This document shows, one piece after another, positions 60,827 to 64,000 of a DNA stretch of 64,000 nt (position 1 is its first letter; each line of letters opens with the position of its first letter). The DNA comes from Nocardioides sp. (lineage in GTDB: Bacteria; Actinomycetota; Actinomycetes; Propionibacteriales; Nocardioidaceae). Below the pieces are notes generated by a model. It made no database searches and had not been told where the DNA came from. It saw only the letters and a list, made by a program, of their open reading frames with translations. The DNA is taken from the NCBI RefSeq assembly GCF_030019515.1, contig NZ_JASEEQ010000011.1, forward strand, positions 99,513 through 163,512, in the 5' to 3' direction. The position numbers and the translations under genes were made by a program.

Positions 60827-61361
60827 GGGGCGCACGCCGCGGGCCCGGTTGGACACGCCCAAGGAGGCGCGCCGGCCGCTGGTGCGGCGCCCGTCGTACG
60901 ACTCCGACACGTTCGGGATCTTCGCCGAGCAGTTCGCGCGGTTCATGGGGACCGCGAAGTTCCTCATCTACATGACGCTGTTCGTGGTCATCTGGGTGGT
61001 CTGGAACCTGCTCATCCCGGGTGGCTCGCGGTTCGACGAGTACCCGTTCATCTTCCTGACTCTGATGCTCAGCCTGCAGGCGTCGTACGCCGCCCCGCTG
61101 ATCCTGCTCGCCCAGAACCGGCAGGAGCAGCGGGACAAGGTGGTCGCCGAGCAGGACCGCCAAGCGAACGCCCGTGCGCACGCGGACATGGAGTTCCTCG
61201 CCCGCGAGGTGGCCTCGCTGCGGATGGCCGTGGGCGAGGTCACCACCCGCGACTTCCTGCGCTCGGAGCTGCGCGCGCTGCTCAGTGAGCTGGACGACCG
61301 CGCGCAGGAGGGTGGCCAGCGTCACCCGGGCGGCGACGAGAGCGACGTACCCACCGCCTAG
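60819..61361 (+). CDS. DUF1003 family membrane protein
   Basis: A 180-aa protein with two transmembrane helices (FLIYMTLFVVIWVVWNLLIPG and EYPFIFLTLMLSLQASYAAPLILLAQN), the second ending in the DUF1003 hallmark LQASYAAPLILLAQNRQ. Cytoplasmic coiled-coil C terminus. The GTG at 60819 lies within the end of the MgtE_N gene (8-bp overlap), so both are coupled. The pair is conserved in actinobacteria, suggesting a joint role in cation homeostasis. Confidence 0.88.
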   Translation: MAEGRTPRARLDTPKEARRPLVRRPSYDSDTFGIFAEQFARFMGTAKFLIYMTLFVVIWVVWNLLIPGGSRFDEYPFIFLTLMLSLQASYAAPLILLAQNRQEQRDKVVAEQDRQANARAHADMEFLAREVASLRMAVGEVTTRDFLRSELRALLSELDDRAQEGGQRHPGGDESDVPTA

Positions 61362-61372
61362 ACTCGGACATC

Positions 61373-62536
61373 GTGAGCACCCCGTCCCTCGAGCAGGTCC
61401 ACGCCGCACTGGCCACCGTCAACGACCCCGAGATCAAGCGCCCGATCACCGAGCTCGGCATGGTCGACACCGTCGACGTCGACGAGGCCGGTGTCGTGCA
61501 CCTCACCGTGCTGCTGACCGTGGCGGGCTGTCCGCTCAAGGACACCATCAACCGGGACGTCACGGCGGCGGTCTCCCGCGTGGACGGGGTCGCCGGCGTC
61601 GACCTCACCCTCGGCGTGATGACCGCCGAGCAGCGCAGCGGCCTGCACCAGACGTTGCGCGGCGGCCAGGCCCAGCGCGAGATCCCGTTCGCCCAGCCCG
61701 GCTCGCTGACGAAGGTCTTCGCGATCGCCAGCGGCAAGGGCGGGGTCGGCAAGTCCTCGGTCACCGTGAACCTCGCGATCGCGATGGCCGGACGGGGCCT
61801 CAAGGTGGGTGTCGTGGACGCGGACATCTACGGCCACTCGGTCCCGGCGATGCTCGGCGTCGCCGACCAGCGGCCCACCCAGGTCGACGACCTGATCATG
61901 CCGGTCCCCACCGCCAGCGGCGTCTCGGTGATCTCGATCGGGATGCTCAAGCCGCGCCGCGACCAGGTGGTCGCCTGGCGCGGCCCGATGCTCGACCGGG
62001 CGCTCGTGCAGATGCTCGCCGACGTCTACTGGGGCGACCTCGACGTGCTGCTCCTCGACCTGCCGCCCGGCACCGGCGACATCGCCATCTCGCTGGGCCA
62101 GCACCTGCCGGGTGCCGAGGTCGTGGTCGTGACCACGCCCCAGGAGGCTGCCGCCGAGGTCGCCGAGCGCGCCGGCACGATGGCCTCGATGATGCACCAG
62201 CGCGTGGTCGGCGTCGTCGAGAACATGAGCTACCTGGCCTGCCCGCACTGCGCCGAGCAGGGCACCGAGCACCGGTTGGAGATCTTCGGTGCCGGCGGTG
62301 GCGCCCGCGTCGCCCAGACGCTCTCGGCACGGTTCGGGTACGACGTGCCGGTGCTGGGCGAGGTCCCCCTCGACACCTCACTGCGCGAGGGCGGCGACAA
62401 CGGCAAGCCGATCGTGGACTCGGATCCGTCCGCGCCGAGTGCCCGGGCGCTCGACGCCGTCGCCGAGAAGCTGGCGGGCCGCGGCCGCGGCCTGGCCGGG
62501 ATGCAGCTCGGACTGACGCCGACCAGCAAGTTCTAG
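61373..62536 (+). CDS. mrp: Mrp/NBP35 family iron-sulfur carrier ATPase
   Basis: A 387-aa P-loop ATPase for iron-sulfur cluster transfer. Residues 1-95 are a MIP18/DUF59 domain with TVAGCPLKDTI. The Walker A is SGKGGVGKSSVTVNLA near residue 120, followed by DADIYGHSVPAMLG and LLLDLPPGTGDI. The C-terminal cluster CPHC lies near residue 285. Such a protein may mature FeS enzymes including the Mo-hydroxylase small subunit. The GTG at 61373 is 11 bp after DUF1003. Confidence 0.92.
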   Translation: MSTPSLEQVHAALATVNDPEIKRPITELGMVDTVDVDEAGVVHLTVLLTVAGCPLKDTINRDVTAAVSRVDGVAGVDLTLGVMTAEQRSGLHQTLRGGQAQREIPFAQPGSLTKVFAIASGKGGVGKSSVTVNLAIAMAGRGLKVGVVDADIYGHSVPAMLGVADQRPTQVDDLIMPVPTASGVSVISIGMLKPRRDQVVAWRGPMLDRALVQMLADVYWGDLDVLLLDLPPGTGDIAISLGQHLPGAEVVVVTTPQEAAAEVAERAGTMASMMHQRVVGVVENMSYLACPHCAEQGTEHRLEIFGAGGGARVAQTLSARFGYDVPVLGEVPLDTSLREGGDNGKPIVDSDPSAPSARALDAVAEKLAGRGRGLAGMQLGLTPTSKF

Positions 62537-62553
62537 GCTGTAGGTTCTAGCCC

Positions 62554-62892
62554 GTGTTCGGGGTCGGCCTGCCGGAGTTCGCGGTGCTCGCCTTCGTCGC
62601 CGTGCTCGTGTTCGGCCCGGACAAGCTCCCCGAGCTGGCCCGTCAGGCCGGCCAGGTGATGCGCCGCGTGCGGTCCCTCGCCAACGCCGCCCGCGACGAG
62701 CTGCGCGAGGAGCTCGGCCCCGAGTACGCCGACCTCGAGCTGCGCGACCTGGACCCGCGCACGATCGTCAAGCGGCACCTCGCCGAGGCGCTCGAGGACG
62801 ACGACGAGGAGACGGCGCCCCGCCCGGCCCGGCGCGGCCAGCGGCCGCTCCACGACGGCGAGGTCCCGCCGTACGACCCCGACGCGACCTGA
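62554..62892 (+). CDS. tatB: Sec-independent protein translocase TatB
   Basis: A 112-aa Tat component. The N terminus is one membrane helix (LPEFAVLAFVAVLVFGPDKLPELAR) with the GPxKLPE hinge typical of TatA/B, followed by an amphipathic helix and an acidic tail (EDDDEETAP) longer than in TatA. Its residues favour TatB. The GTG start is 17 bp after mrp. It works with TatC to export folded proteins. Confidence 0.9.
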   Translation: MFGVGLPEFAVLAFVAVLVFGPDKLPELARQAGQVMRRVRSLANAARDELREELGPEYADLELRDLDPRTIVKRHLAEALEDDDEETAPRPARRGQRPLHDGEVPPYDPDAT

Positions 62893-62909
62893 CCGCCGTC
62901 GCAAGCATC

Positions 62910-63104
62910 GAGTCGGCGCGTCTTGCCCACCCCACCCGGGCGAGTCGGCGCGTCTTGCCCACCCCACCCGGGCGAGTCGGCGCGTCTTGCCCACCCCACC
63001 CGGGCGAGTCGGCGCGTCTTGCCCGCGTCGCCGTTCCCGGCAACGGCTCGAGCGGGCAAGTTGCGCCGACTCGACGTCCCGTCGCGGGCACGTTGCGCCG
63101 ACTC
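62910..63104. repeat. 32-bp-period array, four forward then two inverted copies
   Basis: Forward units (consensus GAGTCGGCGCGTCTTGCCCA plus CCCCACCCGGGC) begin at 62910, 62942, 62974 and 63006, exactly 32 bp apart. Inverted units end in GACTC at 63068 and 63100. This is the same core and architecture as 33611-33849. It lies between convergent tatB and the conserved hypothetical gene and may act as a terminator or boundary. Confidence 0.9.
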
Positions 63105-63108
63105 GGCG

Positions 63109-63642
63109 TCAGTCCCGGCTCTGGACCGCGGCCAGGGCGCTGAACGCCACCAGGACGGTCTGCTCGGCACCGACCCCGACCTCGACGAAGTCCGCCCCCA
63201 CCCGGCGCAGGACCGCCTCGTGAGCGCTGCCGTCGAGCAGGTGGAGCACGCACCGCTCCCCCGCGCCGGCGATCCGGCGCAGCGCCGAGCCGAGGCCGAG
63301 CCGCGCCACCGGTGACCACGCCACCTCGGGCAGCGAGCGGTCCGAGGCGTCCCGGACGGTCGCGACGGCATCCAGGCGGATCACCCAGTCCTGGGCGTGG
63401 CCGCTGACCAGGCACCAGCCCTTGCCGACCCGATCGAGCGTCCCGCTCACTGCACCGGGGCCGGTCACCTCGAGCCGCACCGGCGTCCCGACCGACGCCA
63501 TCAGCCGGCTGGCGAGGGTGACCTGCTGGTACTCCGCCCGGCTCCGGTCGGCGAGCTCCGCCTCCCGCTCGGCGTCGTAGAGCGCCTCGGCCTGCTGCTC
63601 GAGGTCGTCGAGCACCGCGAAGAGCTCCTCCTCCCAGGCCAT
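63109..63642 (-). CDS. conserved actinobacterial hypothetical protein
   Basis: A 177-aa soluble protein. An acidic helical N terminus (MAWEEELFAVLDDLEQQAEALYDAEREAEL) leads into a beta-rich region with GTPVRLEVTGPGAVSGTLDRVGKGWCLVSG and a repeat-like VLHLLDGSAHEAVLRRVGADFVEVGV. The fold looks like small beta-barrel (Sm/LSm-like) units, which is a guess. Widely found near tatB and mrp in actinobacteria. The function is unknown. Confidence 0.75.
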   Translation of the reverse strand: MAWEEELFAVLDDLEQQAEALYDAEREAELADRSRAEYQQVTLASRLMASVGTPVRLEVTGPGAVSGTLDRVGKGWCLVSGHAQDWVIRLDAVATVRDASDRSLPEVAWSPVARLGLGSALRRIAGAGERCVLHLLDGSAHEAVLRRVGADFVEVGVGAEQTVLVAFSALAAVQSRD

Positions 63643-63696
63643 GGGCCGACCCTGCCACGCCCCGGCGGCCGGCGGCAGCCCTCGCAGCGCTCTGTG

Positions 63697-63777
63697 GAGG
63701 AACTCTTGACTATGCGAGTAAAGAAGCGTCTCCTAAAGCAAACAGAGGAAAACGTACGTTAATGTGAGGTTCTCGGG
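63697..63777 (+). promoter_or_regulatory. AT-rich promoter/leader region with possible 16-codon ORF
   Basis: From 63700 the composition falls sharply to roughly half A+T. TTGACT (63706-63711) could be a -35 box. A GGAGG at 63696-63700 precedes ATG at 63712, opening a 16-codon frame MRVKKRLLKQTEENVR that ends at 63762, 15 bp before the next gene. It may be a leader peptide or simply AT-rich promoter DNA. Confidence 0.4.
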
Positions 63778-64000
63778 ATGCACGCTTCGGTGACGCGGTG
63801 CCTGGCGGTCTGGGCGGCCGCGACCGCACTCGCCGCGGCGCTGGGCGCCGGCCTGCTCCCCGCGGCCCTCGGCGGCGGCCCGACCTTCGACCAGGCCCTG
63901 GTGCGCACCTGCGCGGCCGTGGCGCTGGTCGGCACCGGCTGGCTGTGGCTGGCCGCCAGCGCGACCGTCGTGGCGGCCCTGCGCGGCCGGCCGGCGCGGG
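63778..64000 (+). CDS. N-terminal part of a membrane protein, truncated by the window end
   Basis: The frame from ATG 63778 stays open to the window edge (74 aa): MHASVTRCLAVWAAATALAAALGA, a signal-anchor helix, then a short loop and a second hydrophobic segment AVALVGTGWLWLAASATVVAALRG. A GTGAGG lies upstream. The layout resembles actinobacterial membrane proteins with a C-terminal LysM or similar domain, but the rest is not in the window. Confidence 0.6.
   Translation, partial: MHASVTRCLAVWAAATALAAALGAGLLPAALGGGPTFDQALVRTCAAVALVGTGWLWLAASATVVAALRGRPAR

Overview
The window is very GC-rich, densely packed DNA. It is full of ATGA and GTGA stop/start overlaps and GTG start codons, and its gene content is typical of an actinobacterium: TetR next to DUF3107, a MoeZ-type adenylyltransferase-rhodanese, ferritin-like protein next to a DEAD-box helicase, MgtE_N-CBS next to DUF1003, and Mrp next to TatB. 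Gene order and protein character suggest a Nocardioides-like member of the Propionibacteriales; that placement is inference. I see no tRNA, rRNA, transposase, integrase, phage gene or cas gene. Layout: (1) About 0-26 kb holds an accessory catabolic island for N-heterocycles. It contains a ring-opening amidohydrolase of the barbiturase/cyanuric acid hydrolase family, carbamate kinase, an operon of CodA-like amidohydrolase-HyuA-HyuB, an amidase, a molybdenum hydroxylase operon (FAD, 2Fe-2S and Mo subunits plus CoxG), an NCS2 uracil/xanthine permease, a PucR regulator, and a divergent DUF2877-FdrA-DUF1116 operon that matches the E. coli oxamate carbamoyltransferase genes. Housekeeping genes (two NAD(P)-binding proteins, DUF985 cupin, AIM24, HHE-like protein, PlsC) are interspersed. 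(2) 26-33 kb holds a DrrAB-type ABC exporter, a translationally coupled MoxR-DUF58 operon ending in an alkyltransferase-like gene, and a secreted trypsin-like protease. (3) 33.6-48 kb is conserved actinobacterial core: MoeZ, TetR/DUF3107, ferritin-like protein, DEAD helicase, L,D-transpeptidase with a ParA-like ATPase, SDR, PHP phosphoesterase, histidine phosphatase, CASTOR/POLLUX-like channel, MFS transporter and MaoC. (4) 48-59.5 kb is an unusual envelope-type cluster with two secreted EEP phosphodiesterases, two secreted PLD-like proteins, three sulfotransferase-like proteins, a LicD-methyltransferase fusion and a coiled-coil peptide. (5) 59.5-64 kb holds MgtE_N-CBS, DUF1003, Mrp, TatB, a conserved hypothetical protein and the start of a truncated membrane protein. 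How the first region may work: the permease imports a pyrimidine- or purine-like base, the Mo-hydroxylase oxidises it, ring-opening and amide hydrolases degrade it, and the carbamoyltransferase-like complex plus carbamate kinase could recover ATP from a ureido intermediate. Palindromes of the form GGCA-N5-TGCC lie upstream of several of these transcription units, and PucR lies inside the island, so a single regulon is plausible. Noncoding DNA is rich in structured repeats: a duplicated element of about 300 bp ending in a covarying hairpin, two 32-bp-period arrays with head-on copies, dispersed CCCGGGTACCCGGG palindromes, GTCAGGTGC double inverted repeats and a cluster of DnaA-box-like words.
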